Shown here: positions 10,887-21,305 of the stretch, in pieces
Position numbering within the stretch: the first letter of the stretch is position 1
Layout of the letters: every line of letters begins with the position of its first letter
Assembly (NCBI GenBank): GCA_009667805.1
Contig: CM019067.1
Location: 165,217,073-165,281,072, forward strand
Source: Leptobrachium leishanense
Lineage: Eukaryota > Chordata > Amphibia > Anura > Megophryidae
Length of the DNA stretch: 64,000 nt
Direction: 5' to 3'
Notes under the pieces: generated by a model
Seen by the model: only the letters and a program-made list of their open reading frames with translations
Databases searched by the model: none
What the model was told of the DNA's origin: nothing
Position numbers and translations under genes: made by a program

Positions 10887-11160
10887 AATGAAGAAAAGGG
10901 AGTAGGGAAAGAGAAAGTGAGAAAAGGAGGGGAAAGATGGTGGGACTAAGAGAGGAAGGGAAAGAAAGGTAGGTCGGTAAGAGGCAAAGAGTACTCTGAT
11001 TGTGAACTACTCAGTGACATCATAGTCAAACAACCGGATGTCTCTGGACAGAAAAGGGAACATACTAGTCCACGTGAGGGTGTGAAGACTCTAGAGTTTA
11101 TGGCCAAGAAGGACACTATAAATTGAAGAAAAACACAGAGGCTTCAGTACTTCTCAGATG

Positions 11161-11589
11161 TCACTGGTATATATGGTCAGGGAAAAAAAACAATTGCTCG
11201 CTCAGGAATGATTCAAAAAAATCCAAATCATTTAAAGGATTTTTTTTCTAATAAAACAATATAAAATAATTCTAAAAGTCCGACACGTTTCATCTATAAA
11301 TTAGACTTCCTCAAGGGCAGTATGTTATACAAACAGTCAAAAAATAATAATCTAATACAAAATTTCCCATCATTCCGCTATGTAGTCTTTGAGCGTCTCT
11401 GATTGGTTCCCATTGTCTCTCTGGCGTTGTCCTTATATGGTTACTTCCTGTGTTCCCGTCTCTTTCCCATAATTCCATATGTCCAGTCTCCCGTGATTGC
11501 CTACATCCTTTAAACATCGTTCCCACTTACTTCTCTGTTGTGAGTATTTCTAATATTCCCAGCGTCTTTCTTGCGAATCGTCACATCCG
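11161..11589. other. No gene seen; contains a degenerate hammerhead-like motif
   Basis: AT-rich sequence without a recognisable gene. On the minus strand around 11,262-11,312 there is TTGAGGA, a short potential stem, GATGAAAC and GTGTC. This resembles the core order of a Penelope-type hammerhead ribozyme but with core substitutions and no convincing stem I. Confidence 0.35.
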
Positions 11590-11758
11590 GTTCATCACTT
11601 GGAAGCCAATGTCCCTCCATTGGCTTCCTGTACATTTCAGGATACAGTTTACTGATGCTCCCATTCAAATCACTAAATAACTCAACCCCTTCGTTACTCC
11701 ACAAGCACGTCCCATCTAGACAACTACGTTCAGCAGGTGATCTCCACATGTCATCAGT
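11590..11758 (+). mobile_element. LINE C-terminal coding fragment, left half
   Basis: Translation gives LHWLPVHFRIQF and VPSRQLRSAGDLHMSS, typical of the end of the polymerase ORF in L2/CR1-type LINEs. The sequence stops at the hAT element that begins at 11,759. The right half resumes at 33,389, with the reading frame continuous if one copy of the 8-bp target duplication is counted. Confidence 0.8.
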
Positions 11759-12094
11759 AGGGATGAGCTGTTCGGAGTTCGCATCGAACATCGGCCATTC
11801 GGCTGTTCGCGAGCTCTGAACATTTCCGCGTGTTCGGTTCGAATTCGCCCACAATGCACCACAATAGACCACAATGCACTTTTCCACTGACGTGAAGCTT
11901 GTAATTGGCTACAGCCTTGCACCTGACCACAGGTCAGGTGCAAGACTATGCCAATCACGGCTCAGAGTCCTGATTGGGCAAATTTTGCCCAATCATGGGC
12001 TCACAGAGCTAAGCCCCGCAGCACACTATATAAGGCGCCCCTTGCAGCCCCAGCACGTGTTTTTTGAGAGGAGATTGTTCTGTTAGTGTGTCTT

Positions 12095-12640
12095 CTCAGT
12101 GCCAGCAGCTATTCGGGGGGGTCTCACTTCTACAATTTATTTGGGAATTGTTGTAATCTGTGTGTTCTCACTGCCAGCAGCTATTGGGGGGTCTCACTTC
12201 TACAAGATATCTGGGAATTGTTGTAATCTGTGTTCTCACTGCCAGCAGCTATTGGAGGGTCTCACTTCTACAAGATATCTGGGAATTGTTGTAATCTGTG
12301 TGTTCTCACTGCCAGCAGCTATTGGGGAGGGGGGTCTCACTTCTAGCAGATATCTGGGAATTATATTCTGTGTCTTGTCACTGCCACCCATCAGGGGGTC
12401 TCACTGATTTATAGGAGGTTTCTGGGAATTTTAATTTGTGTCTTGTCACTGTCGCCCATTAGGGGGTCTCACAGACTTGTAGCAGATATCTGGGAATTAT
12501 AAACTGTGTCTTGTCACTGCCACCCATCAGGGGGTCTCACTAATTTATAAGTGGTTTCTGGGAATTTTAATCTGTGTCTTGTCACTGGCTGCCAGCTATC
12601 AGGGTGTCTCACTGAGTTATACCAAATTCTGGAAATCTTT
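12095..12640 (+). repeat. Subterminal array of hAT copy A, about 68-71 bp period
   Basis: About eight units, each with TCACTGCCA(G/C)C, a GGGGGTCTCAC block and TCTGGGAATT. They start near 12,100, 12,168, 12,238, 12,308, 12,379, 12,447, 12,515 and 12,583. The same array occurs in the second copy, split into 15,170-15,402 and 30,845-31,010, so it belongs to the element. Confidence 0.88.
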
Positions 12641-12741
12641 AATCTAGATAACACAGTTGAATCAGAGTTCTGCATATCTCCAATTTTTATAACAGAGTTG
12701 AATCAGAGTTCTGTATATCTTTAATCTATATATCACTCACC

Positions 12742-13981
12742 ATGTCAGAAAGACCAAAAAGGACAGGCAGATGCTCCCAAACACAGATAATAGGGCAAGC
12801 AGCCTCTGTGTTGGGAGGCTGTGCCTCTGGTCGTCGTGGACGTGGTACACCCTCTGCAGGGGCACGCTTGTCCTTTCTAAATGGTGCTGGCCGTCTTAAG
12901 CAGCAGCAACATACAGAGGATTTGGTGGATTGGCTAACCAGGCCATCCTCATCCTCCGAGTCCTCTGCCAGCCAGGCTTCTAGGCTTCAAGGCCTCCATT
13001 TCCACAGCTACTCCTGCCGTAGCCTCACTATCACACACGGAGGAGTCAGTTGAATTGTTTGACTACAATGACAGTGACATGCTGCTTGAGGATGCGCAGC
13101 AACTACAGTGCTCTGATTCAATCTCTGAGGTTGAGGAAGGGAGTATAATCAACCTAGAGGAAGGGGATGCAAATAACACATAAATAACTGGCATTCATGT
13201 TGCCCCAGCAGCATACTGCCAAGTTGGCTCCAGTGACGAGGAGATAGGGGGTGATGACGATGAGGTCACTGACTCCACCTGGGTGCCTGATCGAACAGAG
13301 GAGTCAAGGGATGAGGAGGAATATTTAAGTAGTGGGGGCATTGAAGGTGGGGATTCCTCAAGGGAGGGTTTTATGTACCCAGAAACCCAAGGACTAGTAC
13401 GTGGCTGGGAGGTGGAAGTGCACGATGGGGTCATCCTCATTGACCAGGAAGACTCGGAAGCTAATGTCACCTCCAACCTACGCTGCATTGGCTCCCTTAT
13501 CCTGCAAAGCCTGGTAAAGGACCCCAGGATTCGTGCTATCAAGGAGAGGGATCATTACTGGTTGGCAAGCCTTCTTGATCCACGATACAAAGGTAAAGTT
13601 GCAGAGCTCATCCTGCCTGCACAGAGGGAGGACAGGATGAAACAACTTGAGGACGCTCTAAAGCGACACTTGTGTAACACCTTTCCAGGCACTGGTAGGT
13701 TACCAAGTGATGACACAGGTGCTTCTGAGGCTGTGGATGATCAGAGGAAGAGCGGTGAAGGCCGGGGCCGCTTGACTGATGCCTTTTTAAATTCTTTTAG
13801 TCCACGACGCCCAGGGACGTCAAATGTAGGCACCCATTGCCAACGTCTTCACCATATGGTGCAGGACTACCTAGGGGCAAGGGCAGACCTGGATACCTTT
13901 CCAGCAGATGATCCACTGGCTTACTGGGTGTTGAGATTGGATCACTGGCCAGAACTGGCCAATATGCTATGCAGCTACTAG
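12742..13981 (+). pseudogene. hAT transposase pseudogene, copy A
   Basis: The start context and N terminus MSERPKRTGR match the open copy at 31,133. A frameshift near 12,980 ends the first frame at 13,053. A second frame (13,283-13,981) resumes the acidic segment and continues to DPLAYWVLRLDHWPEL before another break. Both copies lack the catalytic centre seen in the copy at 55.6 kb and share the same internal junction around RTEESRDEEEYLSS. The internal deletion is therefore older than the frame breaks. Confidence 0.85.
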
Positions 13982-15547
13982 GTTTCCCTTCATCCAGCGT
14001 GCTTTCTTAAATGACGTTCAGTGCCACTGGAGGTTTTGTCACAGACAAAACAGTGCGTCTGTCCACCGACTCTGTAGACCGGCTGACATTTATAAAAATG
14101 AATCAGTCCTGGATCAGCAGCTATCAATCCCCTGATGCTGACGTAACTGAATAGATCGGGGATCTCTTCTGCATTCCCAAAACCTCCACCGCTGCACTCT
14201 TCCACAATACCACAATGGGGTTACGGTGTGGAGGCACTAGCTGCCACTAAAGGTAAAATATTTGGGTGCACTGCCACTGACGCCTATACCAGATTCATTT
14301 TAATATTGGACTGCAGGGTCCAACCCTGCACTTTTCCACAATACCACAGAGGGGTTACGGTGTGACGGCACTGTTGCCGACACTAAAGGCCCAATTTTAA
14401 AGCACCTATTGCTACTTTCATCCAAAACCTGCATAAGTTTCACCATAATTTAGCCAAAAAAAATCACTAAACTTGTTCTGCGTGTCCTAAAATGTCTCCT
14501 CTTTTCATACAGGCTGCCACCCCAAGCAGTTGTTTATGAATAGATTAAAGGAAAACCATCTACCGTCATTTGAAATGTCATTTTTTTCTTTTTAAATGTT
14601 TCTATACATGCTACAAATCCGCCACTTCACGGGGAGGTTATTGGGATTCCTAGGCACGATATTTGAAGGAATTTTTCTTTTTTATTCTTAACCTTTATTT
14701 CAAGGAAAACTCCACAAGGTTCCTTTTAAAAATGTTTTTTTAAAAACTTTTTGTCCTTGTTTCCTGTCCCCCAGGGCACTACCCAGACCCCCATACACCT
14801 TTTATGGCAAATATCTTGCATATATGCCCTCTTGGAGGGCACTCTAAAATTCGAACTTTCGAGTCCCATTGACTTGCATTGATTTCGGTTCATGTTCGAG
14901 TTCGAACTCGAATTTTTGAAATTGTTCGAGTTCGAATGCGAACCGAACACGGGGGTGTTCGGCTCATCACTACTAGGGGTGAGCTGTTTGGTTCAATCTG
15001 TTCGGAGTTCACATCGAACATCGGCCGTTTGGCTGTTCGCCGAAAACATTTTCGCGTGTTCGGTTCGAGTTCACCCACAATGGACCACAATGTACTTTTC
15101 CACTGGCCTGACGCTTGTAATTGGCTACAGCCTTGCACCTGACCACAGGTTGTAATGTTGTAATCTGTGTGTTCTCACTGCCAGCAGCTATTGGGGGGTC
15201 TCACTTCTAGCAGATATCTGGGAATTGTAATCTGCGTTTTGTCACTGGCACTGTCTGCCACCCATCAGGGGTCTCACTGATTTATAGGAGGTTCCTGTGA
15301 TTTGTAATTTGTGTCTTGTCACTGCCAACCATCAGGGGTCTCACTGATTTATAGGAGGTTCCTGGGAATTTTAATCTGTGTTTTGTCACTGCCACCCATC
15401 AGTAGGGATGAGCTGTTCGGTTCGATCAGTTCGGAGTTCGATTCGAACTTTGGCTGTTCGCAAGGTCGCGAACTTCGAACTTTTTGGGTGTGTTCGGTTC
15501 TAGTTCGCAAAATAAATTTGAAAAAAGTATAAAAAATGCTTAAAAAA

Positions 15548-17290
15548 GAGGGGGGCGTGGCCGGCTGCTGAAGGGAGAGGACGTGTCTCGGTGGAGCTCC
15601 ACACGTCTTCTCCATACAGGGACCACTCGATGACTTTTTCCGCAGCATTTTGCTTCTAAAAGGTCCCTGAGCTGCTGGCCTTCGGTACTGTGCCGTCCGG
15701 AGTCCGTTTAGCACCCCCTCCGGACCAGAGACATCGCTAGCAGCTGCCTCCTCGTGGCTGCATAGTAACGTCGGCGGCCATCTTGCGGCCTGAGACCAGG
15801 TTCCAGCTGTCTGGCGGCCTCGCTGGTCGGATCGCTCTGCCCCGGTTTCAGTAGCTGCGTGGTCGATGGGGATGGTGGGCCCACGTCTCCCAGAAGACCT
15901 GGGTGGCTGTGCCGTGGGAGTGGCGAGCGGACCTGCGGGGGGGTGGATGTACGGATCACCCCCACCTGGAGGTGAGGGAGCCCTGGTCACGGGCCTGGAC
16001 GCCTGCCTGAGAATGCTGGCAGGGGAGGACGACGATAGCCCGGTCACCAGGGGTGACTGGCGCCGGATGCTAGCTGCTCTGAGGAGCTGCAACGGAACAA
16101 AAACCCAGAGGTTAGAAGAGACGGAGGCCGTTGAGGAACCGGGCGGTTCTGCGGCCTGCTCGCTTGCTGAGGTGTCCTTGGGGAGTTGTACCAGGATCGG
16201 TGCTCTGCCTGGAGTTCTGACCCAGGTGTCTGGGCCCTTGGGAGCAGCCCTGATCCTGTGCGTAGGAAGCAGTGGGGAGATCTGTGCGTCCCTGGATGTA
16301 GCGGTTCCTGCGGGATCGGCAGAGAAGGCACCGAAGGAGACGGAAGTTGGAGGGGCACCTCCGGAGCTGCATGCCGCGTGTCCCCCTGTGTCTATGGAGG
16401 TGGCGTTGGGGGAGCAGTCTAAATGCGGGCCCGACGGATTCGGGATGGATGGCCCCCTTCGGCCAAATGTCAAAATGGCGCGAAGGAGCCCGCCGACGCA
16501 CCGCGCTTTCGTGCAAGCAGGGTTCAGGCGGAATGGAACGCTCTGCTGGGGCTTGCCTGCGATGGCCCGGATGCCACTCCTGGATACAGGTTGAAGCAAA
16601 TGACTCCACACTTATTAGCAGGACTCTCCTCAGTTTTTGCTATACTTGCCCCCCCCTTGAGTGATCTTTTGCTGCTCTGTTTTTTTTTTCTTTTTTTTTC
16701 ATTTATTTATTTCTTTCTTTATTTTTTTTTTTTCTCCACTTTTATATGGCGAGATATCTTAGCCATTTTATGAGAACACCCCCACCCCTTCCCCCGCATG
16801 CAGAGTTTTTCTGAACCGGAGAGACCCACCATTTGGGGAGGATTTGTTTTTATTTTGTTTTTGGCTGAGACTTTTGTTTTTATGGCCTATGCCTTTCGTG
16901 ACTTTTTCCAGATGACCTCTGATGACATTCTCGCTTTTCTGTTTCTGATGAGACTCCCCCACTTGGGGATAATTTTGAGGACACTTGTTTGTTATCTAAG
17001 ACATTGTTTTTGATGGTCTCTTAGATGAGTATGGTAATATAAGTCTCTTATTATTTGCCCTCTGTTCCCCCCTTCCCCCACATAAGCGTTATTTAGGATG
17101 TGTTTTCAGCGGACTCTTTTTCTTGTTTTTTACTGCAGTGCTTCATGGATAGATAGTTCATTTCTTTGATGTCTTCCTATGTGCTCCCTTCCGCTGATGA
17201 CTTTTCGGCCCTGCGCGGCCGTTTTCTTTATGATTGTCTTGCTGATTTTGCTTTAAAATAAAAAACTTTTAATACAAAAAAAAAAAAAAA
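15548..17290 (+). mobile_element. GC-rich retroposon with poly(A) tail and TSD
   Basis: The insert begins GAGGGGGGCGTGGCC, contains an ORF (15,866-16,594), a pyrimidine-rich 3' region, an AAAATAAAAAAC signal near 17,258 and a run of about 18 A. The target duplication is TGCTTAAAAAA (15,537-15,547 and 17,291-17,301). This is the form of an L1-mobilised or short L1-type element. A related element lies at 41,440-42,810. Confidence 0.8.
15866..16594 (+). CDS. ORF of GC-rich retroposon, function unknown
   Basis: An uninterrupted 242-codon frame. I do not recognise a domain. A segment around residues 42-75, with LDACLRML, a short acidic stretch and RMLAALR, aligns with residues 4-37 of the ORF at 41,495-42,004 (LDGCLSWL and RLVAELR). 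This suggests a conserved N-terminal helix pair in a retroposon-encoded protein, perhaps equivalent to an L1 ORF1 leader. The C-terminal half is not alignable by eye. High GC content lowers stop frequency, so coding status is uncertain. Confidence 0.4.
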   Translation: MGMVGPRLPEDLGGCAVGVASGPAGGWMYGSPPPGGEGALVTGLDACLRMLAGEDDDSPVTRGDWRRMLAALRSCNGTKTQRLEETEAVEEPGGSAACSLAEVSLGSCTRIGALPGVLTQVSGPLGAALILCVGSSGEICASLDVAVPAGSAEKAPKETEVGGAPPELHAACPPVSMEVALGEQSKCGPDGFGMDGPLRPNVKMARRSPPTHRAFVQAGFRRNGTLCWGLPAMARMPLLDTG

Positions 17291-17480
17291 TGCTTAAAAA
17301 AATACTAAAAATCGAGAAATAAAGAGACTCTTTACTGCATAATATTATAAGCAGTGGTTTATTAGATATTGAATTAAAAACTAATGTGTACATGCAAAGA
17401 TTCTCACCTCTAAATGACCTGTGTTTTTCAAACGGCATAACAACAGGTGTTTTTAGTCTGGTGTAATGAATTTAATACAT

Positions 17481-17511
17481 TGTATGTATGTATGTATGTA
17501 TGTATGTAGAC
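17481..17511. repeat. (TATG)n microsatellite
   Basis: About seven units of GTAT/TATG in an AT-rich spacer of the second-level hAT. Nothing else is seen from 17,391 to 17,580. Confidence 0.9.
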
Positions 17512-17579
17512 TATACTGAGGGGGTGGGGTGGTGTCTGCTTCTGAGTGAGAAGTGTTAATTTCCCTCCTAAAACTTCTT

Positions 17580-18195
17580 CTAATATGCTGCATTTCACCA
17601 CTGTGTGCTCATGCTCAGGTCATTTTTACCGCTTTCGCTCATCATGTTTAAACGCGATTTTGAAGCCACATTTTATTAAATGACCGACATGTTAGATATC
17701 GTTCTTTCCGGCAGACTCCGCAGATTCATAATATATCATTTTTATATGTATACGTCCTGTCCTGGCTGTATATTATGAAAAAAATGCAATAAAAATTGAA
17801 TTTTTAATCATCTGCAGTGTGTAAAGTGTTTTCTTTTTAACATTTTAGCACATGAGTGTCTGTGGTTATGTTTTCTATAGGGTGCGCTTGTACAAAAATT
17901 AGAAATGGGGACTTGTTACATTTTGTGGGGGGAATTACGTGATTTATAGCAAACACACCCCATAGAAAAAAATCAATAGTGCATCATTGTTCACATTATA
18001 ATTGAAATGTGAACAATATTGCTGCATTAATAAATATAACACACAAAAAAATACATGTTTTTATGTTTTTTTACTTTAACCTGGTCATGTTGGGTATCAT
18101 TCGAAAGGCCATGCTCAGGCCTTTCGATTGACACCCTCCATGACCCACTAGATGCCTGGAGATATGAGGGTTTCAAATGAACCCCCTATCTCCAT
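17580..18195 (+). mobile_element. piggyBac-type MITE, copy 1, truncated
   Basis: It shares TCATCATGTTTAAACGCG, ATCGTTCTTTCCGGCAGACT and AATATATCATT with copies at 43,305-43,869 (reverse), 50,299-51,453 and 63,672-64,000. It also contains the internal hairpin GGTATCATTCGAAAGGCC with its complement. Terminal TTAA sites are not preserved here, and the right end passes into a minisatellite. Confidence 0.75.
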
Positions 18196-18199
18196 CAGG

Positions 18200-18267
18200 G
18201 AGTGGCCTGGGCAATATATATACGCATGATGTGAGCTGGCCTGGGCAATATATATACGCATGATGGC
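18200..18267 (+). repeat. Left part of a split minisatellite
   Basis: Two units of GGCCTGGGCAATATATATAC followed by GCATGATG. The array stops at a hAT-like terminus at 18,268 and resumes at 29,498. Confidence 0.88.
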
Positions 18268-18389
18268 CATAGGCGTGCACACGGGGTGTGCCAGGTGTGC
18301 CTAGGCACACCCTAATCTCACCCGCGGCACACTCTGGGTCCCAGCTGGCCGCATCCCACGGATAGCCGCCAGGACCCTTTGCCTCTGCA

Positions 18390-18672
18390 AGCCTGTACTT
18401 CCCTGGTGGTCCGGTGGCTGTGGGCTCTGCAATGTGATCAGAACGCAGAGCACGTCCCACACAGGACCCGTGCGCTAGCGATCCTCTGATGACCTGTCAC
18501 CTGATCGCCGGCGCACACTGACTATGTCAGAGAGCGCCAGCAGTCAGGTGAAAGGTCAGAGGATCGCCGGTGCACGGGTCCAGTGTGGGACGTGCTCTGC
18601 ATTCTGTGCATGAAGCACAGATCGCATTGCAGAGCCCGCAGCCACCGGACCACCAGGGAAGTACAGGCTGGA
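18390..18672. repeat. Imperfect inverted repeat, about 120-bp arms
   Basis: The left arm contains CTGTACTTCCCTGGTGGTCC and CAGAGCACGTCCCACAC. The right arm contains their complements near 18,580-18,672. The centre is near 18,520. The arms differ at a few positions. Confidence 0.82.
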
Positions 18673-18784
18673 TGAAGCGGTCCCCTCCTCTGCCAACGGA
18701 CATGTTCATCCCCCTCCCTGCAAGAAAAAAGGTAAGCAGGAGAGGAGTCAACTTTTATATACAGTATTTTTAAATATTACAATT

Positions 18785-19012
18785 TTATTTGATAGCAGTG
18801 GATTCTATGATACGCTTATACGCACTGCACATTACTGGGAGTTTCATGGCAGTGGATTCTGTAATGTGCGGTGCATATAAGAATATCACAGAATCCACTG
18901 CCATGAAACTCTCTGTAATGTGCGGTGCATATAAGCATATCACAGAATCCACTGCCATGAAACTCCCAGTAATGTGTGGTGCATATAAGCATATCACAGA
19001 AACCACTGCCAT
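18785..19012. repeat. Minisatellite, about 58-62 bp unit, locus 1
   Basis: Three direct units (each with ACTGCCATGAAACTC, GTAATGTG and CATATAAGCATATCACAGAA) are preceded by one unit in inverted orientation. The unit is related to the arrays at 52,690-53,075, 59,960-60,182 and 61,592-61,808, where it reads AGCAATAAAACTCACAGTAA. Confidence 0.82.
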
Positions 19013-19046
19013 GAAAAACTCTCTTTACACTCCACAATGTTAAGTT

Positions 19047-19098
19047 TGTTACAGCCAACTGACCGGGTATTCTTGGGTGATGATTTGACAAGAGATGC
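19047..19098 (-). mobile_element. 3' LTR remnant of the ERV (U5 end only)
   Basis: About 52 bases match the U5 end of the 5' LTR (TGTTACAGCCAAC to ATGCCAGACGGAG on the plus strand). Upstream in transcription order the sequence passes directly into env. The rest of the LTR, the polypurine tract and the env transmembrane region were lost in one deletion. Confidence 0.88.
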
Positions 19099-19853
19099 CA
19101 GACGGAGTGTGTACGCTGCAGGGGGACCACCCAGGCCAGATAACACCAAGTTTTCATATCAGTATTAATCCAGAGGTGGCATAGGGTTCCACAAAAAATG
19201 TGTATGCCACTCCCTGGCATCAGGTAGAATGGTTTTGAGCCAAGGTGGGAGAAAATTAAGGATAGTGACTTGTGGGTGTATGCGAGTGCCTCTGGACTTT
19301 TATCATCAGTCTGTTTGTAATTATCAATTGTATTTACCATTACTTGGAGACTATTTCCTAGTGCTTCTGGGTCGGATATATCTAGCGTTGCATTAAACAA
19401 AGATTCTTTACACATTGAACTAGGTGGAACCTGGATCTTCCTTAGTTTAAAACACCAGAGGGGGAAATAGGCCAAATTAGTAATCCGAATGGTGTGGTTT
19501 GTTTTTGGCATATCTAGACTCTTAGTCAGTTTAAGAACACTAGGTGCCACTACACTTTTATTCACAGGGAAATCAGACAAATTAAGGGGTACCGCTAAAG
19601 TGGGAATAACTGATGACCCTTGGTTCAATTTATTACACACCCAACAAGATTCATATCCTGACTTCTTTGCATACGCATACGTAAATTTAACAAGCAAATT
19701 ATCTTCTGGCCTTGCCAATTCCCGCTTCCGTCGGTCCTGTGCCGGTGGGACAGTCATGTCAAATTCTGGTGTCAACACAATAGGGGCTGACAACACTCCC
19801 TTAGGGAGCTGGATTGAAAAAAATAGTCCAGCAACAATTGTCAGTAAAGTCAA
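19099..19853 (-). pseudogene. ERV env surface-subunit fragment
   Basis: The frame starts with a methionine and a hydrophobic signal-like stretch of about 20 residues. It then carries several Asn-X-Ser/Thr sites and the cysteine motif CWVC. It runs open until the fused LTR remnant. Position directly after integrase, signal peptide, glycosylation sites and CWVC support an envelope surface subunit. No transmembrane subunit, furin-type site followed by a fusion peptide, or membrane anchor remains, so no working envelope can be made. Confidence 0.72.
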
Positions 19854-20065
19854 AAATAAAACAATATCAGGATCCTTTGGTACTGCTCAAATAGTCTCTT
19901 TAGTCTTGTAAAAATGGTAGCTGGAAACAGAGGCTCATGGGCCTCCTGGGGTATCTCTGGAGCTTCCGTTGGTTGGTAATGCGGTAAACTTAACGGTCTT
20001 TCAATAACAACAGGCACAAAGACTGGAGTTTGGGGAGCCGGTGGTCAACTAGACTTGGATCTCCC

Positions 20066-21300
20066 TTATTCCTCTCCAGTCTGTGCTGCTGCTTGGGTAC
20101 GGTGGAAACGTAGCTTCAGCGGGTCAGATTCACTGGCTATCACTTTCCATGCCTGGCCCGTAACCTCTGCAGCAGGTTTCAATAGTGAGTGGTGTATCCA
20201 CGGCACCACTTCGGTAACTTTCACTGCTGTGCGAGTGGATAACAAGACAACATAAAAACCTCTCCATTTAGCCCCTAACAGGTCTACCTTCCATTCCTTA
20301 ACCCATACTGAGTCCCCATGACAGTATCTGTGTAAAAGTAGGTACAGGAAATGTGGTAGGTGTTCACTAACCCATGTGTACATGCTCTGCACCGTCTGAT
20401 CTAACCTGATCACTTGCTGGCATAGGTCAGTTTCTCCTAATACCCGGGGATCCCCGCTCAACCCAGTTATCAAAGGGGTAGGATGACCGAACATCATCTT
20501 GTATGGGCTCAATTTTAGGAGTGAGGTAGGGCTGCTTCTCACGTGCAGTAGAACAATTGGCAACACATCCAGCCATTTCAGTGATGTTTCTTGGCATATT
20601 TTAGCCATCAATGTCTTTAGAGTTCTATTCATTCTTTCCTTTTTTTCCAGAGCTTTGAAGTCTGTATGCAGTGTGCAGTTTCCAGGTGATTCTTAACAAT
20701 CGGGCGAGCTGCTGCAAACAACTTTGTATGAAGGCTGGGCCATTGTCTGATCCGATTTCAAGAGACAGTCCATACCTTGGGATAATTTTCTCTCAAGAGG
20801 CACCTTACTACCTCTGCAGTCATTTCTGTTCAGGTTGGGTAGGCCTCGACCCATCCAGTGAGTGTGCATACCAGCACCAATAGGTATTCGTATCCTCTGC
20901 ATGGTGGGAGAACAGTAAAGTCAATTTGTAGGGAGGACATTGGAGATAACACTCCTGGTGGTTGTACTATCCCTTGCCTTAGGTTGTTCTTAGCACAAGT
21001 GACACACTGGTGGGCAATTGCTTTGCACATGGCGGTGAGTCCAGGAACATAGAAATACGGTTCTAGTTGTTGCTCCATGGCCATCTTTCCTTCATGAGTT
21101 CTGGAATGCAAGGCCCGAACAATTTCTGGTGCCAGGGTGGCTGGTAGGACATTTATTTCATTCTCCAACTGGTACCATCCGTCTTCTCTGTATTCTCCTG
21201 GTTCTTCGGAGAGCCATGTCTTCTCCTTTTCAGAGTAGGCCGGAGTCCAGTGAGTAATGGGTGTTGGTAACAGGGGTGTCACCACTGAGAGAAGCCTCTT
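20066..21300 (-). pseudogene. ERV integrase, frame-broken
   Basis: The first part (21,300-20,830) has the zinc-binding HHCC pattern (histidines in ALHSRTHEG, cysteines in HQCVTC) and the first catalytic aspartate in LQIDFT. A frame change follows near 20,830-20,900. The second aspartate (in SDNGPAF) and the glutamate region lie in another frame. The C-terminal part (20,632-20,066) has LSPYKMMFG and a GAKWRGFYVV segment with AVKVTEVVPWIH, typical of gammaretroviral integrase C termini. In an intact virus this domain would join proviral DNA to host DNA. Confidence 0.85.
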
Positions 21301-21305
21301 GACAT

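Larger units (their letters stand above)
7700..11160 (-). mobile_element. L1-type LINE, antisense, interrupted by a MITE
   Basis: Read on the minus strand there is an endonuclease region (10,886-10,143), a linker region (10,221-9,877), and, after the inserted MITE at 9,243-9,834, a polymerase C-terminal region (about 8,880-8,234). A 3' UTR with a G/A-rich tract (8,125-8,200 on the plus strand, including GGAA repeats) and an AATAAA signal near 7,735 follow. A polypurine-rich 3' UTR is typical of L1. The central reverse transcriptase is missing. The 5' limit near 11,160 is approximate. Confidence 0.75.
11759..14972 (+). mobile_element. hAT element, copy A (first of a tandem pair)
   Basis: This 3.2-kb element starts TAGGGATGAGCTGTTCGG and ends GTTCGGCTCATCACTA, inverted termini of the hAT type. 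It has a GC-rich leader with TATATAAGG near 12,028, an eight-unit array in the 5' untranslated region, a broken transposase ORF (12,742-13,981), and a 3' region with repeated CTTCCACAATACCACA blocks. The left flank GTCATCAG matches the sequence after 33,388 at 6 of 8 bases. On the right it abuts the next copy with one base between them. Confidence 0.88.

Noticed and set aside
11262..11312. Hammerhead ribozyme on the minus strand
   Set aside because: The core has more than one substitution and stem I does not pair. It is only a relic at best.
13990..14205. Zinc-finger-like CFVCDKTSSGTERHLRKH on the minus strand
   Set aside because: It is the antisense of hAT transposase C-terminal coding sequence and occurs equally antisense to the intact copy.
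15349..16611. 420-codon minus-strand open frame
   Set aside because: It runs antisense to the GC-rich retroposon ORF and across the insertion border. High GC content explains the lack of stops.
18816..19098. Env frame continuing to 18,816
   Set aside because: The open frame passes through the LTR remnant and a minisatellite. Only the part above 19,099 is env.
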